A stretch of DNA of 5,506 nt from Betaproteobacteria bacterium (GCA_005889025.1 VBCZ01000123.1:1-5506); one strand, 5' to 3'. Positions 1 to 4,897 are shown, counted from the first letter of the stretch. A program made the numbers and translations. Notes: a model not told the origin generated them from the letters alone.

Positions 1-822
1 ATCAGTCCAAGCCTTAGCTATTCGCAGACGCCGTCGTTTGTCTTCCAGCCCTTGACCGGCGACAAGCTTGGACGCCAGTTGCTGCGTCCGATCGATATGC
101 GCACGCTGGCGTTGCTGCGAACTGCGGGCTGGGACCTTCGCGAGATCCTGCTCGTACTCGTCGACAGCATCAATGGGATTTCCAACGCGCCCGCGGCCAC
201 GCAGTTCGCCCCCGAGACGCTGCCGGAAAACGCGGAGTTCCGGCACGTTGTCAGTCTGCTCAGCCGATTGGAGGGTCAGGGCCTCATCCAGCTAGGCATC
301 GACTCCGCAATCGCGCCTCAGGATGCACGTGCAGACATCGCCTTGTCGCTACAGATCGATCGAGCGGCGGCATCGAGCCCCGAGGGTCAAGAGCTGATTC
401 GCAAATTGGCGCTCGATCCAGCGAACTTGACCTACCGTCTCGCGGCGGCTGCTTCCGGAGGTGGCGGCAAGAATATCGCCGTCAAGCCGCGCTCGATCCT
501 GGCCGCGATGCGATATCTCAGCAAAGGGATCGACGTGCCCGATATCGATGCGCGCGGAAGTCTGGTTCCCGTACTTCGCGACGCCGGCGGTTCCGAGCTT
601 GTATGGGCTACGCTGATGCGCGACATCATGCACATTTCGTCCAGTGATACCTGGCCGGCGAGCGCCTACGTGCGCGTATTCCACAATGGCCATTGGTTCT
701 ATATCGACAACGCGGACCTGGTCTCCAAGCAGTCGTTCGCGCTCATTGAAACCGCGTTTGCACTTCAGGCGGGTGAGGTTCCGCCGATATCCACCATCTT
801 GACCCTGCCCATTTCGCGATAA
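1..822 (+). CDS. Conserved hypothetical protein, C-terminal 273 residues (5' end outside window)
   Basis: The frame is open from the first base to a TAA at 820-822, so the gene begins upstream; the TTG at 52 is not needed as a start. The visible part begins with SPSLSYSQTPSF, then LLRPIDMRTLALLRTAGWDL, then a DSINGISNAP segment, a long helical middle and an ending of the type WFYIDNADLVSKQSFALIE followed by LTLPISR. From memory, this arrangement (S-x-S/T-Y-x-P near the N-terminus, 'GW' followed by 'IN.L.NA', 'FYI.D.D..SK..F' and a terminal 'LTLP') matches a family of uncharacterised, probably envelope-associated proteobacterial proteins. No catalytic motif or transmembrane helix is visible, and any signal or lipobox would lie upstream. 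Function unknown. Sure it is coding; the family match is moderate. Confidence 0.85.
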   Translation: MSPSLSYSQTPSFVFQPLTGDKLGRQLLRPIDMRTLALLRTAGWDLREILLVLVDSINGISNAPAATQFAPETLPENAEFRHVVSLLSRLEGQGLIQLGIDSAIAPQDARADIALSLQIDRAAASSPEGQELIRKLALDPANLTYRLAAAASGGGGKNIAVKPRSILAAMRYLSKGIDVPDIDARGSLVPVLRDAGGSELVWATLMRDIMHISSSDTWPASAYVRVFHNGHWFYIDNADLVSKQSFALIETAFALQAGEVPPISTILTLPISR

Positions 823-843
823 GTCAAAGACGGCCGACGAGGT

Positions 844-875
844 GGCGAGCAGGGTCGACAATACCGCGGCTCGCC
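844..875. terminator. Possible bidirectional terminator hairpin between convergent genes
   Basis: GGCGAGC (844-850) and GCTCGCC (869-875) form a perfect 7-bp inverted repeat with an 18-nt loop that contains GTCGAC. It sits between the stop of the plus-strand gene (822) and the stop of the minus-strand gene (913), where a shared terminator would be expected. There is no T-tract on either side, so intrinsic termination is uncertain. Confidence 0.25.
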
Positions 876-912
876 GTGACCCGAGCCACGAGCTGTGTTG
901 CGCGGACGTCCA

Positions 913-1179
913 TCAACCTGCGGTTGAGCCGGAAGTGGACGGAGCTTTCCTCTCCCGCGTCTTCGCTATCGCATCCTTGCAGGTCGCAGATACTTGAGCT
1001 TCGTTCTGCTTCAAGCAACCAAGGATGCGGCCGCCTCCAGGATGAACTCCTGAGCAGAGCTTTTCCACGTCGGCCTTGCAAGCAGCACGTGGGCTAGTGC
1101 TCCGAGGTTGGTCGGCGCCCAGGGCCACGCCTGACGACAATACGACGACTGCGGCTAACGAAATCAGAACGCTTTTCAT
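913..1179 (-). CDS. Small secreted four-cysteine protein (cysteine-rich GLG1/FGFR-repeat type)
   Basis: 88 residues. Residues 1-22 (hydrophobic LISLAAVVVLSSGVAL ending in GA) look like a Sec signal peptide, so the mature protein should be periplasmic or secreted. The mature part has four cysteines at about 34, 42, 55 and 67 in the pattern C-x7-C-x12-C-x11-C, with 'D.EKLC', 'PGGGRILGCL' and 'SATC'. This is the layout of the cysteine-rich Golgi/FGFR-like repeat (PF00839-type), which in bacteria occurs as one or two copies in small exported proteins of unknown role; two disulfides are likely. The tail is low-complexity (Ser, Thr, Gly). The ATG at 1179 is preceded by GAGAGGTAGG with 9 nt spacing, which supports the start. 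It lies 186 bp downstream of the 86-residue minus-strand gene and probably has its own promoter. Confidence 0.85.
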   Translation of the reverse strand: MKSVLISLAAVVVLSSGVALGADQPRSTSPRAACKADVEKLCSGVHPGGGRILGCLKQNEAQVSATCKDAIAKTRERKAPSTSGSTAG

Positions 1180-1365
1180 TGGGACATACCTACCTCTCTG
1201 GTGGATGACCCGACGATTAACGTTCGACCAGCCGCTGCCGCTGTCGCGAAGATGTAACGAACGGTGTCGTTGTTTGCCCCGTTGTGACGCGTACGGAGCA
1301 CTTGCAAGCGGCCCTTAGCGCTTCGTACTTGCCTTTGGCCTGCCTGCGCCTGCGCGATATGAACC

Positions 1366-1626
1366 TCAGATCGCTCGCGGCGGCAGCTCGGGCAACGTCA
1401 AGCTGCCGCGCCCCCTGTACGCGGCAATTTCCCAATCTCCGCTCGTCTCATCGTGTCGAAGGACGTACATGTCGCCGTCGTCGGCATCGACTTTGAACCA
1501 GCGCTGCGTTGGCGCGAACCAGCGATCGACCACCGCCCGCACGGCAAGCCGGCGCTCCCCGAGCCAAAAAGCAAGCGGCTCCTGTTCGCCTCGATAGCCG
1601 GCGTAGCACTCGACGCGGATCGCCAT
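1366..1626 (-). CDS. Conserved 86-residue protein of unknown function
   Basis: The protein starts MAIRVECYAGYRGEQEP and continues with LGERRLAV, VVDRW (33-37), RWFKVDADDGDMYVLRHD (42-59) and GDWEI. It is rich in Trp, Tyr and Arg and looks like a small all-beta domain. From memory, short proteobacterial proteins with 'ECY.GYRG...P..F.LG', 'DRW' and 'YFKV...DG..Y.LRHD....WE' form a conserved uncharacterised family; the fold resembles DUF6504-like domains but I cannot confirm that. No signal peptide or membrane segment. The ATG at 1626 is the first start in the conserved region. Only a weak ACGGA precedes it, and no ATG, GTG or TTG appears in the codons just upstream. The Pro-rich tail after residue 73 is probably disordered. 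Confidence 0.75.
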   Translation of the reverse strand: MAIRVECYAGYRGEQEPLAFWLGERRLAVRAVVDRWFAPTQRWFKVDADDGDMYVLRHDETSGDWEIAAYRGRGSLTLPELPPRAI

Positions 1627-1714
1627 TCCGTAACGATACTGGTCTACGCGACGCCGCGCACGGGGCGCCAGCGCATTGCAGCGGCTAGCCTTCGATAAGC
1701 GGCTCTCTGGTAGT

Positions 1715-1764
1715 ATGTCTCAGTTCGGCCAAAGCCGGATGGTGTCTTGTTCTTCAAAGCGGCC
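1715..1764 (+). repeat. Dispersed repeat copy A ('MS..G....' type)
   Basis: ATGTCTCAGTTCGGCCAAAG at the start and CTTCAAAGCGG at 1752-1762 match blocks in copies B and C in the same order. The middle is about 10 nt shorter than in the other copies. Read in frame from the ATG it gives MSQFGQSR..., the degenerate equivalent of MSHCGHKQT in copy C. It lies in the spacer upstream of the 92-residue gene. No ribosome binding site is seen, so it is probably not translated. Confidence 0.55.
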
Positions 1765-1911
1765 GGTCGTGGTGCGCCTGCGCATTCGGCCGAGACTGCG
1801 GAAAAGACGCTGAACGGAATGAGGTGTCGTCGAAGACCGCCTCGGCGACGTACGGTGACAGCTGCTATCATGCCCCTCCCCCCGTACCCTCAGGCGACGG
1901 GGCTTGTACTC

Positions 1912-1918
1912 AAGGAGA
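1912..1918 (+). promoter_or_regulatory. Strong ribosome binding site deciding the start at 1925
   Basis: AAGGAGA stands 6-7 nt before the ATG at 1925. It rules out the in-frame TTG at 1904, which lies upstream of it. A second ATG at 1920 is out of frame and reaches a stop within seven codons. Confidence 0.8.
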
Positions 1919-1924
1919 CATGAC

Positions 1925-2203
1925 ATGCCCAAGGTGGTAATTACAGCGCAGGTTGAAGACCCAGTGAAGTGGGAAAAGGGCTTCCGCACGCACGGTAACC
2001 TTTTCAAGAGTCAAACCGTTACCAAGCCCATTAATTTCGCGACTATCACAGGCAATCACGTCGCGGTGTGCGCTGAGCCCGATGACTTGGGCACGTTCAT
2101 GAAGGTCCTCGATTCCCCAGCGACGGCGGAAGCCATGGCCTCTGATGGCGTCAAGCGAGAGACCGTCAAGGTATTCGTCTTGGACAAGGAGTTCAAGGTC
2201 TAG
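1925..2203 (+). CDS. Conserved 92-residue hypothetical protein (possible ferredoxin-like/ABM-type fold)
   Basis: A short cytoplasmic protein beginning MPKVVITAQVEDPVKWEKGF, followed by RTHGNLFKSQTV, NHVAVCAEPDDLGTFMKVLDS (44-64), PATAEAMASDGVKRETVKVF and LDKEF. The predicted order is strand, helix around 'KWEKGF', strand 'INFATI', strand 'HVAVCAE', helix 'DDLGTFMKVL', helix 'ATAEAMA', strand 'TVKVFVL'. This order resembles a small dimeric alpha/beta-barrel of the antibiotic-biosynthesis-monooxygenase kind, but that is inferred from the pattern only. From memory, close homologues are common in Proteobacteria and carry no assigned function. Base usage is somewhat less GC-rich at third positions than in the neighbours. 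It is monocistronic, with no following gene on the same strand for 500 bp. The Shine-Dalgarno is excellent, so it is probably well translated. Confidence 0.88.
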   Translation: MPKVVITAQVEDPVKWEKGFRTHGNLFKSQTVTKPINFATITGNHVAVCAEPDDLGTFMKVLDSPATAEAMASDGVKRETVKVFVLDKEFKV

Positions 2204-2217
2204 CGCGCTATGCGCCA

Positions 2218-2234
2218 TTGCGCGCAAGCGCTTG
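2218..2234. repeat. Two overlapping perfect palindromes after the 92-residue gene
   Basis: TTGCGCGCAA (2218-2227) overlaps CAAGCGCTTG (2225-2234). A further GCGCGC overlaps the stop codon (2203-2208) and can pair with 2220-2225. This may be a transcript-end hairpin or a protein-binding site. There is no T-tract, so a Rho-independent terminator is not supported. Confidence 0.4.
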
Positions 2235-2357
2235 TCCGGCTTCGACCGGGTGATCTCCGGGTCGCGGACGACGACACTGTGCTCGTAATTCGTCCCCCAA
2301 GTTCTGGAGGTCGTCGCGAGGCCCAACCGCGAATGGAGCCGACCGGGAAGTTGCGTG

Positions 2358-2390
2358 CGTCGTAATTGGCGCAAAGTTCAAATTACGACG
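2358..2390. repeat. Perfect 10-bp inverted repeat with 13-nt loop
   Basis: CGTCGTAATT (2358-2367) and AATTACGACG (2381-2390) are exact reverse complements separated by 13 nt. TCGTAATT also occurs as a direct copy at 2283-2290. The stem is AT-rich towards the loop, unlike the surrounding GC-rich DNA. No T-tract follows on either strand, so an operator or the relic of an element end is as likely as a terminator. Confidence 0.6.
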
Positions 2391-2533
2391 AACGAAGTAC
2401 CGAGTACCCAGTACCTGGTTTCAAGAGCGACGCCCTCCGCGCTGAGCAGTTTGGACTTCGAGTTACCTCGGGCCAAGTAATAGGTGCCGATGCCGCGTGA
2501 ATCGCGAAGAAGCGCCGCGCGCAGATCGACCAT
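2378..2533 (-). CDS. Doubtful 51-residue small open frame
   Basis: The frame runs from ATG at 2533 to TGA at 2378. It reads MVDLRAALLRDSRGIGTYYL and then LARGNSKSKLLSAEGVALE and an ending rich in Val and Thr. The amino-acid mix is more protein-like than the other minus-strand frames here, and the frame stays open upstream of the ATG. Against it: no clear ribosome binding site, only moderate third-position GC, and a C-terminus lying in the tandem and inverted repeats. Function unknown. Confidence 0.2.
   Translation of the reverse strand: MVDLRAALLRDSRGIGTYYLARGNSKSKLLSAEGVALETRYWVLGTSFVVI
2397..2415. repeat. Short tandem repeat, GTACC every 7 bp, three copies
   Basis: GTACC occurs at 2397-2401, 2404-2408 and 2411-2415, separated by GA and CA, giving a 7-bp period. 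From memory, GTACC/GGTAC-type short tandem arrays of this kind occur in spacers of many bacterial genomes and give 'YSVLGT'-like spurious translations. It directly follows the 10-bp inverted repeat. Confidence 0.5.
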
Positions 2534-2595
2534 TGCCCCGACCGTCGCCCTGCTCTCAGTTGAGGTGACGGGAAAGGTGGAACGACAAGCGCACT

Positions 2596-2655
2596 TGTCT
2601 CAGTCCGGCCACAACCTGCCGTCTGCCCTAAAGAGCTGGCATCCCGAAAGCGGAC
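2596..2655 (+). repeat. Dispersed repeat copy B
   Basis: TGTCTCAGTCCGGCCACAA at the start and CGAAAGCGGAC at 2645-2655 match copy C in spacing (58 against 59 nt from the first T to the end of AAAGCGG). The initial ATG of copies A and C is TTG here. It lies about 50 bp upstream of the frameshifted small gene. Confidence 0.6.
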
Positions 2656-2710
2656 GTCAGCAGATGGTCCCGGAGCGTTCCACTCTTTTGCCAGTCCGGT
2701 TGGAATAAGC

Positions 2711-2986
2711 ACGCCGCCGGGCGCGTTCAAGATCGAGGTCGAAGACGACAAGGGACATTTGGAGCGACGTGCGCGGTGACGATGGCCGCGTGCTGACCTA
2801 TGAAACCGAGGAAGTCGTGCGCGCGGTGCTGCGAGAGCGCTTCCCGGTATTGGTCCAGATGGAGAGGTATGGCGACCGCAAGCACACGCGTGTCGTACGG
2901 ATCTCGAAGACGACGATGACGATTGGCCGAAGCGCCGGGCAAGTTCCTGGGGCGCTCCTACCTTCTACGGGTCGAGCTCGGGGTAA
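2711..2986 (+). pseudogene. Small conserved-looking gene split by compensating +1/-1 frame changes
   Basis: Three consecutive stretches in two frames read as one acidic small protein. AFKIEVEDDKGHLERRA (2723-2773) is followed, after a frame change near 2771-2777, by DDGRVLTYETEEVVRAVL, RERFPVLVQMERYG and DRKHTRVVRI (to about 2903). After a second change near 2903 the original frame resumes with LEDDDDDWPKRRASSWGAP and stops at TAA 2984-2986. Uncorrected, the first frame stops at TGA 2777. An extra G in the GG at 2775-2776 and a missing C near 2903 would restore an open frame of about 90 codons. The expected start is unclear: the codon where one might expect ATG is ATA (2705-2707), followed by STPPG. 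Function unknown. It overlaps the end of the convergent GST gene by 22 bp. It is either a pseudogene or an intact gene with base-calling errors. Confidence 0.55.
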
Positions 2987-3681
2987 TGACGAAAGATGCC
3001 CTGCTCGTTGAACGCTAGGCGGCGCCTGGATGCAAGATACGCCGCGATGCGCTTGCGCGACGCCACCCGCGTGCATAGCGCCATCACGTGCCGATGGCGT
3101 CGCGCGAGCCGCGTCATCGCTTTCGGAAATGCGTACTGCAATCCCCCCAAGACCTGGAACAGCGACAGGTCCGCGTAGGTCAGCCGACTCCCGACGAGGT
3201 GCTCTGGCCCATCAGGATTGCAGCCGAGCACGCGCTCGAAGTAACTCAGGAACTTCGGCAATCGGTGCGCGATGAAGTCCGAAGCGCGCTGCTTCGCTTC
3301 GCGTTTCTGGTCTTCGTAATACAAGCTCGACGCGATCGGATGATGGGTGTCGTGCGCTTCGACGACGAGGTCTGCAAGCGTGAGTTGGAGCTGATGCGTC
3401 CACAGGCGTCCACCCTCCCGCTTCGGAGCGAGGCCGTGGCGGTCGCCTAGAAAGAGCAGGATGTTCGCGGTCTGTCCGATCAGGAGCCTGCCGGCCCTCA
3501 GGAACGGTGGCGCGAACGGCGGCCAGGCGAGCCCTCTTTGGTCCATCAGCGCGAGCATGCGGTCCTCGCCGCCCATCGTGCGCGCGACGTCGACGTAGGC
3601 GGCGCCCGTCTCTTCGAGCGCGAGCCGCACGAATTCACCGCGTCCCTGAATGCCGTCCCAGTAGTAAAGTTCGTACCGCAT
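2965..3681 (-). CDS. Glutathione S-transferase family protein
   Basis: 238 residues, a usual length for a soluble cytosolic GST, which conjugates or transfers glutathione to electrophilic substrates. The N-terminal thioredoxin-like domain (about 1-85) opens with MRYELYYWDGIQGRGEFVRL. The Tyr at 6 or 7 before the 'GRGE' turn fits the catalytic Tyr of Tyr-type classes (sigma/mu/pi-like). FAPPFL (56-61) provides the cis-Pro loop, and GQTANILLFLGDRHGLAP (69-86) the glutathione-binding 'Q-S/T-A' turn. The all-helical C-terminal domain (about 92-238) contains LTYADLSLFQ (167-176) with the T-x-x-D N-capping box typical of GSTs. ATG 3681 follows TAGGAG with 8 nt spacing. It is the last gene of the minus-strand trio. 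Substrate not deducible. Confidence 0.93.
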   Translation of the reverse strand: MRYELYYWDGIQGRGEFVRLALEETGAAYVDVARTMGGEDRMLALMDQRGLAWPPFAPPFLRAGRLLIGQTANILLFLGDRHGLAPKREGGRLWTHQLQLTLADLVVEAHDTHHPIASSLYYEDQKREAKQRASDFIAHRLPKFLSYFERVLGCNPDGPEHLVGSRLTYADLSLFQVLGGLQYAFPKAMTRLARRHRHVMALCTRVASRKRIAAYLASRRRLAFNEQGIFRHYPELDP

Positions 3682-3689
3682 TGCGAGCG

Positions 3690-3695
3690 CTCCTA
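3690..3695 (-). promoter_or_regulatory. GST ribosome binding site formed by the upstream gene's stop codon
   Basis: On the minus strand, TAGGAG contains the TAG stop of the PLDc_N gene (3695-3693) and acts as the Shine-Dalgarno for the GST ATG at 3681. A ribosome terminating there is already placed for re-initiation, which points to translational coupling. Confidence 0.75.
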
Positions 3696-3881
3696 CGACG
3701 TGCGGTTCCGCGGGCCGAGGAAGAACCAGAGGATGAGGCCGATCAACGGCAGCAGCACGACCACGACGACCCAGAGAAGTTTCTTGTCGTTGGCCGCGGA
3801 GCTTTGAAGAATATTGATGATCGCCCAGATATCGCCGATGAGGACCAGGATGCCCCAGACGCTGTATCCCATGTTGAACAT
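3693..3881 (-). CDS. PLDc_N-type two-helix membrane protein
   Basis: 62 residues from ATG 3881. A hydrophobic helix, about residues 6-22 (SVWGILVLIGDIWAIINIL), is followed by a polar SSAANDKKLL link, a second helix WVVVVVLLPLIGLILWFFLG and the basic end GPRNRTS. This is the pattern of the phospholipase D N-terminal membrane domain (PF13396-type): two helices, 'W..vvllP..G.i.wf..Gpr'. It occurs alone in many small inner-membrane proteins; no phospholipase catalytic domain is present here. AAGGAG (3896-3891) lies 9 nt before this ATG. An in-frame ATG at 3902 precedes that site and is therefore less likely; another ATG is at 3872. It stands 49 bp after the HELMH gene and 11 bp before the GST gene. 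Confidence 0.88.
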   Translation of the reverse strand: MFNMGYSVWGILVLIGDIWAIINILQSSAANDKKLLWVVVVVLLPLIGLILWFFLGPRNRTS

Positions 3882-3930
3882 AGCTTCTTTCTCCTTGTGC
3901 AATGGTTGATTCCCGCCGGAAACCGATACA

Positions 3931-4437
3931 CTACACGTAGGTGTACGGCCGCCGAAGCAGCCCGCCTAGCGCAACATAGAGCGGAAGCGAAGGCGCGCCG
4001 ACTCTCAAGTCCTGGAACGACGGCAACGCGAACAATGTCGTCGCGGCGAGATAGCCGCCGGCGAGCCACCATCCCCACCGATCTTCGGCCCACACCGGCA
4101 CAAGAACGTGGACGAGGCGCAGCCACGCAACCGGCAGCAGGCAGGAGCGGAGCGAGCGCGACGAACGCACCGTTGAGAAGGCCGATGTTACCGAAGGCGA
4201 CCGAGCCGAGCTCCAGTCGTTGCTGTTGCGCCGTGGCCAGATCGAGAACGCACGAGGTCTCGCCTGCAGGACGAGGTGCATCAGCTCGTGGGCGATTGTG
4301 CCCGGAAGCGCGAGCAACGCGATCCGCCACATCGAACGCCGGACCGCCCGCAGAAAAGCATAGAACACAACCACGAGTACAGCGCTCGGCAAAAAACCTG
4401 TCTGGTCCACGGTGGCACGCAGGTATTCCACTCGCAC
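3931..4437 (-). CDS. Membrane protein with HELMH zinc-protease-like motif; middle segment out of frame
   Basis: The open frame gives 168 residues. A hydrophobic helix (about 16-33, LPSAVLVVVFYAFLRAV) and a second one reach LPGTIAHELMHLV, with HELMH at 50-54. The HExxH motif in a membrane setting suggests a zinc-dependent intramembrane or membrane-associated protease-like protein (M50-like); activity is not shown. After FSIWPRRNSNDW the frame turns into Ser/Arg-rich text for about 24 residues (about 4212-4141), while another frame reads LGSVAFGNIGLLNGAFVALAP over the same bases. The first frame then resumes with LLPVAWLRLVHVLVPVW and a further helix (WGWWLAGGYLAATTLFALPS). A missing base near 4212 and an extra base near 4141 explain this. 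The GTG start at 4437 lacks a clear ribosome binding site; GTG 4431 or TTG/GTG codons further in are alternatives. First gene of the trio. Confidence 0.72.
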   Translation of the reverse strand: MRVEYLRATVDQTGFLPSAVLVVVFYAFLRAVRRSMWRIALLALPGTIAHELMHLVLQARPRAFSIWPRRNSNDWSSARSPSVTSAFSTVRSSRSLRSCLLPVAWLRLVHVLVPVWAEDRWGWWLAGGYLAATTLFALPSFQDLRVGAPSLPLYVALGGLLRRPYTYV

Positions 4438-4515
4438 CGTTCTAATCGCCCGATGCGCCGCTGCGCTTTGAAACTCCGCCGCGGTTTAGCGATCGACACT
4501 GCGATAAGCTGGCGC

Positions 4516-4540
4516 ACCACGCAGTCGACTGCGCGGTGGT
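4516..4540. promoter_or_regulatory. Hairpin-forming palindrome upstream of the minus-strand trio
   Basis: CGCAGTCGACTGCG is a perfect 14-bp palindrome (4519-4532 region). Flanking ACCAC (4516-4520) and GTGGT (4536-4540) extend the symmetry with a 3-nt bulge. It lies about 80 bp upstream of the HELMH gene start and about 20 bp from repeat copy C. It could be an operator for the trio or a transcript-end structure for what lies upstream. No T-tract. Confidence 0.35.
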
Positions 4541-4560
4541 AGCGGGGTCACCAATCGCGA

Positions 4561-4622
4561 ATGTCTCACTGCGGCCACAAGCAGACCGCCGTCACCAAGT
4601 CCCGATTCGCTTCAAAGCGGTC
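4561..4622 (+). repeat. Dispersed repeat copy C (best-preserved, MSHCGHKQT reading)
   Basis: ATGTCTCACTGCGGCCACAA at the start and CTTCAAAGCGG at 4610-4620. In frame from the ATG it reads MSHCGHKQTAVTKS..., recalling the 'MSALGHKQTF...' peptides widely over-annotated from a repeat in Rhizobiales (from memory). The open frame continues about 39 codons with no ribosome binding site. It lies just beyond the broken end of the regulator remnant, which is on the opposite strand. Confidence 0.65.
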
Positions 4623-4829
4623 ATCCAAAGCACATCGAGAGACCTTCGCGAAGACGCCGCGATCTAACCGATGCAAGTGACTGCCGGCCAGATTCCGATC
4701 CTGAGCACGCGCTCCGAGTTTGCACACAGCGACCGCGCGTGAACCCAATGTCACTGGCACGCCGGCTTTGGTGAGCACACCGGCTTCGGCGTCGAGCTGG
4801 AACGGCCCAATTTCATAGATCTTTGTCAC
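4566..4829 (-). pseudogene. Truncated N-terminus of a winged-helix regulator (Trans_reg_C type)
   Basis: From GTG 4829 the frame reads TKIYEIGPFQLDAEAGVLTK and then AGVPVTLGSRAVAV (to about residue 35). This is the N-terminal beta-platform of OmpR/PhoB-type winged helices ('F.LD...r.L...G..v.L..ra..vL') as found at the start of large winged-helix/ATPase/TPR regulators. After about 4738 the similarity ends: the frame continues to 4566 with 50 unrelated residues and no recognition helix, ATPase domain or TPR. The last part crosses repeat copy C in antisense. I see no single indel that restores the domain, so this is a deletion or rearrangement remnant. No ribosome binding site is visible before the GTG. 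The gene it follows (5506-4898) is of the same family. Confidence 0.65.
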
Positions 4830-4848
4830 ATGATAATCGCAGTGAAAT

Positions 4849-4858
4849 CGTGATCACG
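4849..4858. promoter_or_regulatory. 10-bp perfect palindrome upstream of the regulator remnant
   Basis: CGTGATCACG is a perfect palindrome 19 nt upstream of the GTG at 4829, in the 68-bp gap between the two regulator-type genes. Its position suits an operator or an autoregulatory site. Chance occurrence of one 10-bp palindrome in this window is not excluded. Confidence 0.25.
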
Positions 4859-4897
4859 CCTTGCGGTCGCATTCCCTCGGTGACGCCGCGTCGATGA

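Larger units (their letters stand above)
2204..2710. other. Repeat-rich stretch without a convincing gene
   Basis: About 500 bp between the 92-residue gene and the frameshifted small gene. It holds two adjacent palindromes (2218-2234), a 10-bp inverted repeat (2358-2390), a 7-bp tandem repeat (2397-2415) and repeat copy B (2596-2655). Open frames here are long only because of GC content. The 122-codon minus-strand frame at 2751-2383 has composition typical of a shadow frame. A 51-codon minus-strand frame (2533-2378) is listed separately with low confidence. Confidence 0.6.

Noticed and set aside
349..861. 170-codon minus-strand open frame
   Set aside because: Antisense to the clearly coding plus-strand gene, with no start signal or domain.
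1204..1260. Possible ECF-type or sigma70 promoter upstream of the four-cysteine gene
   Set aside because: GAACGTTAATCG-like text is present on the minus strand, but no pair of boxes has acceptable sequence and spacing.
1843..1871. Possible promoter with -10 TATCAT (1866-1871) for the 92-residue gene
   Set aside because: The -10 is plausible, but no -35 resembling TTGACA lies 16-18 bp upstream, so it is too weak to list.
1910..2374. 154-codon minus-strand open frame
   Set aside because: It lies antisense to the 92-residue gene, which has a strong ribosome site. Its composition is that of a shadow frame and it ends without recognisable motifs.
2383..2751. 122-codon minus-strand open frame
   Set aside because: Ser/Arg/Pro-rich shadow-like text crossing repeat copy B, the tandem array and the frameshifted plus-strand gene. 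No ribosome site and no domain pattern.
3743..4330. 195-codon minus-strand open frame as a gene of its own
   Set aside because: Only its segment at about 4212-4141 is protein-like, and that is the out-of-frame middle of the HELMH gene. The rest is a shadow of that gene and of the PLDc_N gene.
3507..4445. 312-codon plus-strand open frame antisense to the trio
   Set aside because: Arg/Ala-rich antisense frame of a GC-rich operon. The minus strand carries clear GST and PLDc_N domains, so this is a shadow.
4561..4680. Plus-strand MSHCGHKQT... frame as a real small protein
   Set aside because: No ribosome site; the same sequence recurs as a degenerate repeat in two other spacers without keeping the frame or the start codon.
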